The notes under the pieces were generated by a model, which was given only the letters and a program-made list of their open reading frames with translations, made no database searches and was not told the origin of the DNA. DNA of 55,716 nucleotides from an uncultured Eubacteriales bacterium (GTDB taxonomy: Bacteria > Bacillota > Clostridia > Oscillospirales > Acutalibacteraceae), in the NCBI GenBank assembly GCA_934486755.1, contig CAKSQT010000004.1, positions 1-55,716 of the forward strand, read 5' to 3'. Below, one piece after another: positions 1 through 6,814 of the stretch. The first letter of the stretch is position 1, and each line of letters begins with the position of its first letter. Made by a program: the position numbers and the translations under genes.

Positions 1-452
1 AGCACATACAGCGTAAGCACCAAAGCGGCGGAAATCACCGAAACATAAACGTCCTCCCTGCTCATCGCAAGAATACTGCCGAACATATAGTTGCTTATAT
101 CGGTATTCATACCCGTTGTGAGGGTCGCGGCGGTAACACCTATCGCAAGCGCGCTGCTTGACACCAAAGCTATGGCGGCGTCGCCCTTTATCTTTCCGCT
201 TTCACTCACGCGCAGAAGCAAAAACGCCGCGATTATAACCACTGGGACAGACACTTTAAGCGGAGCGGCACCGCAGGCGAGCGCAACCGCCGCCGAGCCG
301 AACGCAACGTGCGAAAGTCCGTCGCCGAGCATTGAATACCGCTTTAAAACAAGGCTGACGCCCAAAAGCGAGGAACACAGCGACACCAAAATGCCGCAAA
401 CAAGCGCACGGACGGCAAAGGAATAGGAAAAGACCGTTTTTAAAAATTCCAT
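1..452 (-). CDS. znuB: Zinc/manganese-type ABC transporter permease (partial)
   Basis: Polytopic inner-membrane permease of the ABC-3 (ZnuB/AdcB) family; it would form the metal channel with the ATPase and lipoprotein encoded just upstream. The reverse-strand translation begins MEFLKTVFSYSFAVRALVCG and has the family's conserved early segment LKRYSMLGDGLSHVAFG, followed by hydrophobic helices. The start ATG overlaps the stop of the ATPase gene (TAATG), showing translational coupling. The C-terminal part lies beyond the left edge of the window. Zinc rather than manganese is inferred from the Fur/Zur gene at the head of the operon. Confidence 0.85.
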   Translation of the reverse strand, partial: MEFLKTVFSYSFAVRALVCGILVSLCSSLLGVSLVLKRYSMLGDGLSHVAFGSAAVALACGAAPLKVSVPVVIIAAFLLLRVSESGKIKGDAAIALVSSSALAIGVTAATLTTGMNTDISNYMFGSILAMSREDVYVSVISAALVLTLYV

Positions 453-1147
453 TATTTTGCCTCCGTCATATTTTTATAGTAGCCTGTTTTTACGTAATTT
501 TCAGCCGTTCCGAAATAATAGCTGTCCTCCGATAAATGCAGAATATTATCGGCATAGGTCACCGACCGCGAAATATCGTGCGTTATCATTATCACGGTCA
601 TTCCGTTGCGGTTTAAAAGCTCTACAAGTCCGTAAAGCTCGTTTTGCGAAGCGGCGTCAAGCCCCGTAACAGGCTCGTCAAGCAAAAGCACGCTCTTAGC
701 GGCGCAAAGCGCTCTGCAAAGCAGCACCCTTTGCTGTTGACCGCCCGAAAGCTCCTTAAACGAACGGTTTTTAAGCTCGGTTATCTCCATCAGCTTCATA
801 TTTTCAAGCGCCTTTGCGCGCTGTTTTGAGGAATACCGTATTCCGAGCTTATTCTTCCCCGCAAAACCCGACAGCACAACCTCGAATACCCCTGCCGGGA
901 AATCCCTCTCCGCCTGACTTCTCTGCGGCAGCCAGCCTATCTCGTTCTTGGTAAACCCGTTGTATTTTACTTCTCCGCCGTGCTTTGTGAGAAGTCCCAA
1001 AATACAGCGCATAAGGGTGGTTTTGCCCGAGCCGTTCTCGCCCAATATGCAAAGATAATCGCCCTTTTTCACGTTGAACGAAAGATTTTTAAATACTGTT
1101 TTGCCCTCAAAGGCAACCGTTAGATCCTTAACCTCGATCTGCGTCAT
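452..1147 (-). CDS. znuC: Zinc-type ABC transporter ATP-binding protein
   Basis: Cytoplasmic ATPase that powers the ZnuABC-type metal importer. The 231-residue protein has Walker A GENGSGKTT near residues 36-44, the ABC signature LSGGQQQR near 133-140, and Walker B LLLDEP with the switch histidine in ITHD further on. Length fits stand-alone ABC ATPases. It overlaps the substrate-binding gene by 20 bases upstream and the permease start downstream, so the three form one translationally coupled unit with the Fur-family gene. Metal specificity cannot be read from the ATPase itself. Confidence 0.88.
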   Translation of the reverse strand: MTQIEVKDLTVAFEGKTVFKNLSFNVKKGDYLCILGENGSGKTTLMRCILGLLTKHGGEVKYNGFTKNEIGWLPQRSQAERDFPAGVFEVVLSGFAGKNKLGIRYSSKQRAKALENMKLMEITELKNRSFKELSGGQQQRVLLCRALCAAKSVLLLDEPVTGLDAASQNELYGLVELLNRNGMTVIMITHDISRSVTYADNILHLSEDSYYFGTAENYVKTGYYKNMTEAK

Positions 1148-2039
1148 TTTTCTGTCCCTTCAATACCTCGGCGTTGAGCCGCATTATATCAATGTAAGTT
1201 ATTCCGTTGTTAAAATCGTCAAGCGTGACGTTGTGCGCCGAATGTAACTGCAATAGCGTTACTCCCGTTTCCTCGGCAAGCGCGTCGGCTATCTGCCTGT
1301 TGCTTAGCTCCGTATAATAAGCCGCGGTACAGCCGTGCGTTTTCACATCGTTTACAAGACGGGTCATAGTTTTCAGGCTTATATCGGTATCCGAAGCGCA
1401 GCCGCCGAACGCGGCGGAATAGCTAAGCCCAAATTCGCTTGCAAAATATTTAAAGGGAAAGCGGTCGGCAACCAGAATGTATTTTTTCGGCATACTTTCC
1501 ACGGCGACAGAAAGCTCCTCCCTTACCGCCCGTATCTTATCGGTATATTCTGCGGCGTTTTTGCGGTAATAATCGGCGTTTTCCTTATCAATTTCGCAAA
1601 GAGCGCCGCATACGGCGTCAACCATACTTACGGCGTTGGCAGGCGAAGTCCAGATATGCTCGTCGTATTCGTCTTCCCCGTCCTCTGTAAGCAGCTTCGC
1701 GTGCTTCATAAGTTCAAGCACATTCAGCTTTCTTTTACTGCCGTTTATAAGACGGCGCGCCCACTCGTCCGACTCGCCGCCTATAAACGCGAATAAATCG
1801 GAATTTTCAACCGCCGCAATGTCCGACGGACGCGGGTCGTAGGAATGAACCTCCGTCCCTGGGCGTATAAGCAGTTTTAAATCTATCCTGTCGCCGCCGA
1901 CGGCGCGCGCAAAATCATATATTGGAAAAATGGTGGCAACCACGCTTACCTTTTCTTCATTTTTCGGCGTATAGGCACATCCGCAAAGCAAGGCGGCAAG
2001 GACAGCCGCCGAAAAAACGCATATTAATCTTTTGAACAT
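1128..2039 (-). CDS. znuA: Metal-binding lipoprotein of zinc ABC importer
   Basis: Extracellular solute-binding lipoprotein of the cluster-9 (ZnuA/AdcA) family. The N-terminus MFKRLICVFSAAVLAALLCG is a lipoprotein signal with lipobox ending in Cys. Family ligand positions are visible: His in GTEVHSYDPRPSD, His in DEHIWTSP, and later histidine/acid positions. Between the first two there is no long His-rich loop, only a short acidic stretch (EDGEDEYDEH). The ATG at 2039 is preferred over the GTG three codons upstream because GGGG lies about 10 bases before it. The gene overlaps the Fur gene by 16 bases. Confidence 0.85.
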   Translation of the reverse strand: MFKRLICVFSAAVLAALLCGCAYTPKNEEKVSVVATIFPIYDFARAVGGDRIDLKLLIRPGTEVHSYDPRPSDIAAVENSDLFAFIGGESDEWARRLINGSKRKLNVLELMKHAKLLTEDGEDEYDEHIWTSPANAVSMVDAVCGALCEIDKENADYYRKNAAEYTDKIRAVREELSVAVESMPKKYILVADRFPFKYFASEFGLSYSAAFGGCASDTDISLKTMTRLVNDVKTHGCTAAYYTELSNRQIADALAEETGVTLLQLHSAHNVTLDDFNNGITYIDIMRLNAEVLKGQKNDADRG

Positions 2040-2437
2040 TCTTTGCACACCCCGTAAAGCACGGTTTTAAAATTATCCACCTTGAACCCATGCTCGTTTA
2101 AAATATGCTGTGATAAACGGTTCATAGTTTCACACTCAATATGAAACAGCTTTCCGCAACGGGTGCATTTAAGATGAAAATGCTCGGCACATTCGCTGTT
2201 TTCGGGTACGTATTGATAGCACGCCGAACCGCCGTCCGCCTGCGCGTAACGCCTTACCCTGCCCTCGCTCACCATACGGTCAAGACAGCGGTAGACCGTT
2301 GTTCTGCCGACATTGAACCCGTTTTTTGCAAGCAGCAGTATAAGCTCGTCGGCGGTAAAGTGCCGACCCTCGGTCTGCTTTAATACCGCCTCTATACCGC
2401 TTCGCTGTTTTGTTTTATAGCCCTCGGCTGTTCTCAT
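2024..2437 (-). CDS. zur: Fur-family metal-dependent repressor, likely Zur
   Basis: Winged-helix transcription repressor of the Fur superfamily, 137 residues. The DNA-binding half includes the conserved GRTTVYRCLDRMVSEG segment (about 45-60); the dimerisation half carries the metal site EHFHLKCTRCGKLFHIEC and a second CxxC, GVCKEC, near the C-terminus, the four-cysteine structural zinc site. As first gene of the znu operon it very probably represses that operon when zinc is sufficient. SD GAGGG lies upstream of the ATG. A Fur or PerR role is less likely because of the linked importer. Confidence 0.85.
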   Translation of the reverse strand: MRTAEGYKTKQRSGIEAVLKQTEGRHFTADELILLLAKNGFNVGRTTVYRCLDRMVSEGRVRRYAQADGGSACYQYVPENSECAEHFHLKCTRCGKLFHIECETMNRLSQHILNEHGFKVDNFKTVLYGVCKECSKD

Positions 2438-2453
2438 TTTTTATCCCTCAATA

Positions 2454-2474
2454 TGAAACTGAATTTCAATTTCA
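2454..2474 (-). promoter_or_regulatory. Candidate Zur operator of the zur-znu operon
   Basis: A 21-base palindrome with arms TGAAAYTGAA and TTCARTTTCA; only one pair of positions breaks the symmetry. It lies immediately downstream of the -10 hexamer, over the expected transcription start, and about 20 bases before the repressor gene's ATG. This position fits autorepression. The sequence resembles the general Fur-family 7-1-7 pattern but is not a textbook Zur box. Confidence 0.65.
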
Positions 2475-2475
2475 A

Positions 2476-2504
2476 ATTATATACCTGAAACACGTTTATG
2501 TCAA
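2476..2504 (-). promoter_or_regulatory. Sigma-A promoter of zur-znuACB
   Basis: On the reverse strand TTGACA (2504-2499) and TATAAT (2481-2476) are both consensus and separated by exactly 17 bases. The palindromic operator starts just downstream of the -10. Confidence 0.8.
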
Positions 2505-2584
2505 GCGAAAAATGTCGCAAATGTCGCGTTTTGTCTATCTATTATATACATAAGTGCAAAGGATAAATTACAGTAGGAGGAAAA

Positions 2585-3556
2585 ATGCTAACATTAAAAA
2601 TCAGCAATCAAAGCGCTTATATTATACCCGACGAGGTAGTTTCGGACAGCATAAAACACCTTGCGATACGTTTTGAATTCAGTCCCGAATGGGAAGAATA
2701 TGCAAAAACTGCGGTTTTTAGGCACCAAACGCTTGAAAGCCCCGTTTCGTTGGTTTTGAACGAAAGCGGCGAATACAGCCTTGGGAATAATACGTTTCTC
2801 GTGCCGTGGGAGGTAATAAAATGTCCCGAATTTACGGTTTCGGTATTCGGCACAAAAGGCGGCTCCCGCATAACGACAAAGCAGATAGTCTGCCCCGTGG
2901 CGCAGAGCGGATACGGCGAGGGCGATACGCCGACAGAACCGACCCAGACGGAATTTGAACAGCTTGAAACGATGTGCGAGCAGGCAAAGAGCGTTGCCGA
3001 GGCGCTTAGAACGGACGCCGAAAACGGCAGATTCAAGGGCGATACGGGCGCAAAGGGAGCCGACGGGAAAACACCCGTAAAAGGGGTCGATTATTTTACC
3101 GATTACGACATAGCTTCCCTCGGAATACCGAAAGTGGACGGAAAATTCAACGAATCCAGCGACAACGCCCAATCGGGCAAGGCGGTTGCGGCGGCTATCG
3201 CGGCGGCGGTCGGCGGTATTACGGACTTTGAACTTGACAGTAACAACGGCGTAGGATACGCAAGCCTTGCGGCGCTGAAAGCCGCCAATCCGACGGGCAG
3301 AATAGGCACTCTTTATTTAGTTGTCAACCCTAAATCGGAGGAGGACAACGCGTTTAACGAATATTTCTGGACAGGCTCAAAATACGAGCTTGCAGGTATG
3401 TTCGGGAGCGTGAACACGTCAAATTTCGCCACAAAAGACGAGGTGGCAAGCGCAATCGCCTATGCTTCGAAAACGGTTAAAGGCACTGTTCGTATGTGGC
3501 TTGTGACCGACGAGCTTACAAACGAAACGACACTCAACATAGCCACGGAGGATTAG
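2585..3556 (+). CDS. Phage tail-fibre / upper baseplate-like protein
   Basis: A 323-residue protein resembling structural proteins at the distal tail of Firmicutes siphophages. Residues 1-115 form a beta-rich N-terminal domain (FEFSPEWEEYAKTAVF, later SVFGTKGGSRITT and VAQSGYGEGDTPTEPT). A predicted helical stretch follows (about 120-148), then a short collagen-like GXX run (GDTGAKGADGKT) and the KGVDYFTDYD motif common in tail fibres. The C-terminal third has AVAAAIAAAVGG and an ASLAALKAANP segment typical of tail-tip domains. SD AGGAGG precedes the ATG. The next gene starts 1 base after its stop. No other phage genes are nearby, so this is an orphan cassette. Confidence 0.65.
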   Translation: MLTLKISNQSAYIIPDEVVSDSIKHLAIRFEFSPEWEEYAKTAVFRHQTLESPVSLVLNESGEYSLGNNTFLVPWEVIKCPEFTVSVFGTKGGSRITTKQIVCPVAQSGYGEGDTPTEPTQTEFEQLETMCEQAKSVAEALRTDAENGRFKGDTGAKGADGKTPVKGVDYFTDYDIASLGIPKVDGKFNESSDNAQSGKAVAAAIAAAVGGITDFELDSNNGVGYASLAALKAANPTGRIGTLYLVVNPKSEEDNAFNEYFWTGSKYELAGMFGSVNTSNFATKDEVASAIAYASKTVKGTVRMWLVTDELTNETTLNIATED

Positions 3557-3557
3557 T

Positions 3558-4829
3558 ATGCGATTTAATCTGAACAATGCCGACAGGGTAAATTACAACG
3601 GAAATGCCGCAAACGAGGTGAAATTTAACGGCGAAGTGGTATGGGGTGACTACGATACGGCTGAAACGGGAACCGAAAAATGCCTGCGGCTTGACAACAG
3701 TCTTAAACGCAAACCGAAAAAACTTATTATATACGGCGACGGCATAAGCGTAACTCCGAATTTTGAAACTCCGCCCGAAATATCCGTATCAGCAAGCACA
3801 AAAATAAATGTGTGCGGAAAAAATTTACTTGATGTAAGCAAAATCACCTCATTGGGCACGGCTTCAAGCGAACAGTTTATAAAAAACAACGGGGACGGTT
3901 CAATCACAGTAGGAAACGGTAACAAGGCATACAATACTTCTTATGTCAAGTTTTCAAAATGCTGTCCCAATATTGTTGCAGGAGAAAAATACATTCTGAC
4001 AGCCGAAAGCACTCACAATGATACAACACAGAAGTTTTTGTATTTTCCTACTGCAAATTGGATAAGATGGTTTTTCGGCACAAGCAGAACAGTGACCCAA
4101 GCAATGATTGACAGTTATATTGCATTTTACAGCGATCCGAAAGACAGCGACGGAAAATTTCCTCCGGTTAAAATTTGGAATTTACAGGTAGAAAAAGGCA
4201 TTTCAGACACGGAGTACGAAGAATATAAAACCGTGCGAAGCGTAACGGTTCCCTATGAGCTTTCAGGAATAAAGGACTCAAACGGCAGCATTACCGCAAG
4301 GGACAGAATAGAGGTCGATTATGAGAAAAAGACGGTAAAAATAATCCGCTGCACCTGCAAAATAGGCGGTGCGGACAGGTTCTATCTTGAACCAGAAAAA
4401 ACCACCGATACGACCTTTACGTTCCGTACCATTAAAAACTATATTCAGGCAGGATCAAGCGGAGGTATATCCAATATGCTTGCGGAATATACCGCAGACG
4501 GCGAAAATACCGATTCCGAATACTTTAAAATGCAAAAAATAGGTATATACAGCTCGTCCACACAAGAAATCACATGGGCAAGCAAGGTCTATTTCACACT
4601 TCAAAAAACGCGTTTTACCAACAGCGAATTTTCAAGCGACGAAGCGGCGCAGATACTTAAAGATCTTGTTATTGTTTATCCGCGTGAAAGCTCGCATATA
4701 TCGACCGAGGACATAACCGATACCGAATGCGGACAGGCCCTGCTTAATCTTTATTGCAATGACCCCTGTTCTACCGTTATGTCAGATTCCGATATAAAAA
4801 TAACCTATAAAAAAATGCGTAATTCGTAA
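3558..4829 (+). CDS. Phage minor structural / receptor-binding-like protein
   Basis: A 423-residue partner of the preceding gene. The N-terminus (MRFNLNNADRVNYNGNAANE) is like short phage proteins that describe an attachment domain. The motif KNLLDVSKI (about 91-99) and several beta-rich carbohydrate-module-like segments are typical of phage tail proteins. The natural domain appears to end near SDIKITYKK; the last residues MRNS and the stop codon are supplied by the left inverted repeat of cassette A, so the 3' end may have been altered by insertion. Function in a host chromosome without other phage genes is unknown. Confidence 0.55.
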   Translation: MRFNLNNADRVNYNGNAANEVKFNGEVVWGDYDTAETGTEKCLRLDNSLKRKPKKLIIYGDGISVTPNFETPPEISVSASTKINVCGKNLLDVSKITSLGTASSEQFIKNNGDGSITVGNGNKAYNTSYVKFSKCCPNIVAGEKYILTAESTHNDTTQKFLYFPTANWIRWFFGTSRTVTQAMIDSYIAFYSDPKDSDGKFPPVKIWNLQVEKGISDTEYEEYKTVRSVTVPYELSGIKDSNGSITARDRIEVDYEKKTVKIIRCTCKIGGADRFYLEPEKTTDTTFTFRTIKNYIQAGSSGGISNMLAEYTADGENTDSEYFKMQKIGIYSSSTQEITWASKVYFTLQKTRFTNSEFSSDEAAQILKDLVIVYPRESSHISTEDITDTECGQALLNLYCNDPCSTVMSDSDIKITYKKMRNS

Positions 4830-4884
4830 TTCGTAATGCGTAATTAAAATATCCGTTTAACGGGATAAAAAGTTAGAGTTTAGC
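4821..4884 (+). repeat. Left terminal inverted repeat of cassette A
   Basis: AT-rich arm with tandem AATTCGTAAT/GCGTAATT units, a small internal palindrome (CCGTTTAACGG) and the end TTAGAGTTTAGC. It matches 52250-52313 in the same orientation and 5792-5862 and 53814-53877 inverted. Confidence 0.8.
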
Positions 4885-4967
4885 AAGGTAAAATAAGATT
4901 GATATGTCCGTCTCCCTCGTCAGAGGGCGCCGACAAATTTTTCAATTTTATCTCTGCTAAACTCTAA
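4873..4967. repeat. Inner miniature repeat, 95-base form
   Basis: Bounded by TTAGAGTTTAGC (4873-4884) and its exact reverse complement GCTAAACTCTAA (4956-4967). The core holds CTCCCTCGTCAGAGGGCGCC, a remnant of the longer CTCCCTCTGACGAGGGAGG hairpin seen in full in the 207-base and 634-base copies at 52302-52508 and 53192-53825. Confidence 0.75.
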
Positions 4968-4968
4968 T

Positions 4969-5280
4969 TTATTTTTTTCTGTTAAGTTCCTTAGTTTTTC
5001 TTTCTATTTCTCTTGATAAATTTATTCCCGCAATAAATCCCATTTGAAAATATGTTTCTCTCATAACTGTTTCGCGGTCTGCTATTACGGCAAAAATTTC
5101 GTCGCGCTCTTTCATACTTTCAAAATGCTCCTCCAAAAAGTCATCGGTTCGCTTTTCAGCATTTTTTACAGCCGTTTTAAAATCTAAATCTTCTTTTTCT
5201 ATAACCAGCTCACCGCCGCTGATAAGAAAATTACTTAACTCAGACAACTTACATCTTTTCATCATATCCGAAAATTCCAT
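4969..5280 (-). CDS. Cassette-borne 103-aa protein, copy A
   Basis: Function unknown. The protein is highly charged and mostly helical by composition, with no signal peptide or membrane segment. It shares with copy B (52874-53185) an identical start MEFSDMMKRCKL and an identical C-terminal block YFQMGFIAGINLSREIERK, while the middle has diverged (for example KEDLDFKTAVKNAEKRTDDF). The pattern suggests two functional ends under selection. It is the last gene before the inner repeat. Its SD (GCGAGG) lies inside the end of the upstream 20-aa gene. A link to small Firmicutes DUF families (DUF6809-like) is possible but not established. Confidence 0.75.
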   Translation of the reverse strand: MEFSDMMKRCKLSELSNFLISGGELVIEKEDLDFKTAVKNAEKRTDDFLEEHFESMKERDEIFAVIADRETVMRETYFQMGFIAGINLSREIERKTKELNRKK

Positions 5281-5286
5281 ATTTTT

Positions 5287-5349
5287 TTACCTCGCTTTGC
5301 GGATACGGCTTGTAAGATAAGCGGTGTTTTTGTTATTTATGTTTGTCAT
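5287..5349 (-). CDS. 20-aa leader peptide / small protein in cassette A
   Basis: A 20-codon open frame starting MTNINNKN and ending SRIRKAR, basic at the C-terminus. It has a good SD (CAGGAG, 7 bases before ATG), and its stop lies 6 bases before the ATG of the 103-aa gene; the last two sense codons contain that gene's SD, so translation is probably coupled. Cassette B lacks it: the homology between the cassettes starts at GAGGTAAAAAAATATGG. It may be a real small protein or a translation-coupling leader. Confidence 0.5.
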   Translation of the reverse strand: MTNINNKNTAYLTSRIRKAR

Positions 5350-5399
5350 AATTTACTCCTGTTTAAAGTCACAAGGACTATTAAATGTTTTGCTCGGCG

Positions 5400-5414
5400 T
5401 ATTGGTTAACCTAT
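5400..5414. promoter_or_regulatory. Palindrome-containing site TATTGGTTAACCTAT, distal copy
   Basis: A 15-base sequence with a GGTTAACC palindromic core. Its exact reverse complement is at 5727-5741, in the spacer of the P1 promoter of the regulator gene. It sits upstream of the 20-aa/103-aa genes and could be a second operator for the ribbon-helix-helix protein. The two sites could instead be ends of a nested 342-base element. Confidence 0.5.
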
Positions 5415-5419
5415 AATTG

Positions 5420-5453
5420 ATTGATAAAGCGGAAATATTCCGCTATTTATCAA
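5420..5453 (-). terminator. Hairpin at the 3' end of the ribbon-helix-helix gene
   Basis: The inverted repeat TTGATAAAtaGCGGAA / TTCCGCTTTATCAA overlaps the stop codon of the regulator gene. No strong U-run follows, so it may be a weak terminator or an mRNA-stabilising stem that lowers read-through into the 103-aa gene. Confidence 0.45.
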
Positions 5454-5625
5454 TTTTATATTGTGACTCTATACATTCAAGTATAAATTTTGATACACTC
5501 AAATTTTTACTTGCCGCTAACCGTTTAATACTATCTTTATACCCTTTTGGTAAAAAAATATTTATTCGGTCATAATGTTGCTTTTTATAGTCATCAATAT
5601 AACGCTGTTGGTTGCCGTTTGGCAC
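5443..5625 (-). CDS. Arc/CopG-type ribbon-helix-helix regulator of cassette A
   Basis: A small DNA-binding protein of about 60 residues. After the leader PNGNQQRYIDDYKKQHYD comes a ribbon-helix-helix fold: the strand RINIFLPKG, helix 1 YKDSIKRLAASKN and helix 2 SVSKFILECIESQ. Such proteins bind palindromes as dimers or tetramers and usually repress their own promoter. The GTG at 5625 is preferred over the GTG at 5634 because the AAGGCGG SD is too close to the earlier one. Two consensus promoters precede it, one with the GGTTAACC palindrome in its spacer. Confidence 0.75.
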   Translation of the reverse strand: MPNGNQQRYIDDYKKQHYDRINIFLPKGYKDSIKRLAASKNLSVSKFILECIESQYKIDK

Positions 5626-5655
5626 ACCGTCCACCGCCTTATTACTTGATACTAC

Positions 5656-5684
5656 ATTGTATCATTAAAGCGGTTATTTGTCAA
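5656..5684 (-). promoter_or_regulatory. Promoter P2 of the ribbon-helix-helix gene
   Basis: Reverse strand TTGACA (5684-5679), 17-base spacer, TACAAT (5661-5656). It lies about 30 bases before the GTG start and carries no copy of the GGTTAACC palindrome. Confidence 0.65.
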
Positions 5685-5718
5685 TGTTAGGGCTTTATCC
5701 CACCGAAAGGCTATGCTT

Positions 5719-5747
5719 ATTATGCCATAGGTTAACCAATATGTCAA
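5719..5747 (-). promoter_or_regulatory. Promoter P1 with palindromic operator in cassette A
   Basis: Reverse strand TTGACA (5747-5742), 17-base spacer, CATAAT (5724-5719). The spacer is filled by TATTGGTTAACCTATGG, with the palindrome that recurs at 5400-5414. A repressor bound there would block polymerase, so autoregulation is likely. Confidence 0.65.
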
Positions 5748-5791
5748 GTAAAATTTGCAAATTTTCTCAAAAAGTTTTTCAATTTTATTTC

Positions 5792-5868
5792 GCTAAGCTC
5801 TAATTCTTTATCTCGTTAAATTGATATTTTAATTACGAATTGCGCATTACGCATTACGAATTATTATA
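5792..5868 (-). repeat. Right terminal inverted repeat of cassette A
   Basis: Reverse complement of the left arm: GCTAAGCTCTAA (one change from the usual GCTAAACTCTAA) through AATTACGAATTGCGCATTACG to TTATTATAGG. It is followed by GTGCGGAGCGCAC and TCTAATA, both also found (with changes) to the right of cassette B. Confidence 0.75.
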
Positions 5869-5896
5869 GGTGCGGAGCGCACATTCGTCTAATATT

Positions 5897-6814
5897 CTAC
5901 GCTAAATATTTTGCTATTGTTATGAGTATCGGCATAGTTATAAGTGAAAATACGGTTGAGAGCGAAACGACATCGACCGAAAAATCGGTATCGCCGCCGT
6001 ATTTTGACGCAAACATTGTTGTCATTGCGGCGGACGGCGCACTGCACGAAATCACCGAGGATACCAGCATAACTCCCCTTACACCGCAAAGATACAAAAG
6101 TCCGAGCGCTATCGATGGCAGTATTATAAGCCGCGAAGCCACCGTCAGCATACAGGCAGGGTTAAACAGCGCCTTTATTACGTTGCTCTTGGTCAGATGA
6201 TAGCCTATTATTATCATCGGCAGCGGCGTGTTGAGGGCGGCTATGTATGAAATCGGTTCGGATATGACCGACGGAAGTTTTACCGAAAACAGGAAGACCG
6301 CAAGACCCAGAACAAGCCCTATCATTCCTGGGTTTATCACAAGTTTTTTAGGCGTTAGGAACTTTTTATCGCCGCTTACAGTCATTATTCCGTAGCTCCA
6401 CAAAAAGAGGTTGAAGATTGCTATATAGGACGAGCCGTAAAACACGCCCATATCACCAAGGATTGACTGTTGGAGCGGAATTGACATAAATCCGCAGTTT
6501 GAAAAAACCGCCGCGGCAAGCATTATCCGCTCGCGCGATTTATCCTTTGAATGAAGCATTGCACGGCTGAGTACGATAAACAGAATATGCACACAGGCGG
6601 TTATCAGAAAGCTCAACAAAAGTCCTTTAAGTTGTTTTGCCGAAAACTCACGCATAAAGGACTTGATTATAACGCACGGGGTCACTATCGTAACCACTAT
6701 ATTTGTAATGCTTTTAACGCCCTCCTCAGTAAGAGCGCCGGCATAGGTGAAAATAACACCTATGCCGATAAGAACCATAAGAATAACTACCTGTATTAAA
6801 ACGTCTAAAAACAT
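5897..6814 (-). CDS. AEC (auxin efflux carrier) family transporter
   Basis: Integral membrane transporter of the AEC/membrane transport protein family, 305 residues with about ten hydrophobic segments. The family's split, two-lobed layout is visible, with the conserved ITNIVVTIVTPCVIIKSF in the first half and SVISCSAPSAAMTTMFASKYGGD near the C-terminus. Bacterial members export or take up organic acids or similar anions; the substrate here is unknown. Its start overlaps the galT stop by 1 base, so the two are co-transcribed. The stop lies about 30 bases from the right repeat of cassette A. Confidence 0.85.
   Translation of the reverse strand: MFLDVLIQVVILMVLIGIGVIFTYAGALTEEGVKSITNIVVTIVTPCVIIKSFMREFSAKQLKGLLLSFLITACVHILFIVLSRAMLHSKDKSRERIMLAAAVFSNCGFMSIPLQQSILGDMGVFYGSSYIAIFNLFLWSYGIMTVSGDKKFLTPKKLVINPGMIGLVLGLAVFLFSVKLPSVISEPISYIAALNTPLPMIIIGYHLTKSNVIKALFNPACMLTVASRLIILPSIALGLLYLCGVRGVMLVSSVISCSAPSAAMTTMFASKYGGDTDFSVDVVSLSTVFSLITMPILITIAKYLA

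Larger units (their letters stand above)
4821..5868. mobile_element. Cassette A: repeat-bounded mobile element with cargo
   Basis: About 1.05 kb bounded by long imperfect inverted repeats. The left arm (4821-4884) runs from AATTCGTAATTCGTAATGCG to TTAGAGTTTAGC; the right arm (5792-5868) is its reverse complement with scattered changes. Inside are a complete 95-base inner repeat (4873-4967), a 103-aa gene, a 20-aa gene and a ribbon-helix-helix gene, all on the minus strand. No transposase is encoded, so movement would need a host or trans-acting enzyme. Cassette B at 52250-53877 has the same arms and a homologous 103-aa gene. No clear target duplication was found. Confidence 0.7.
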
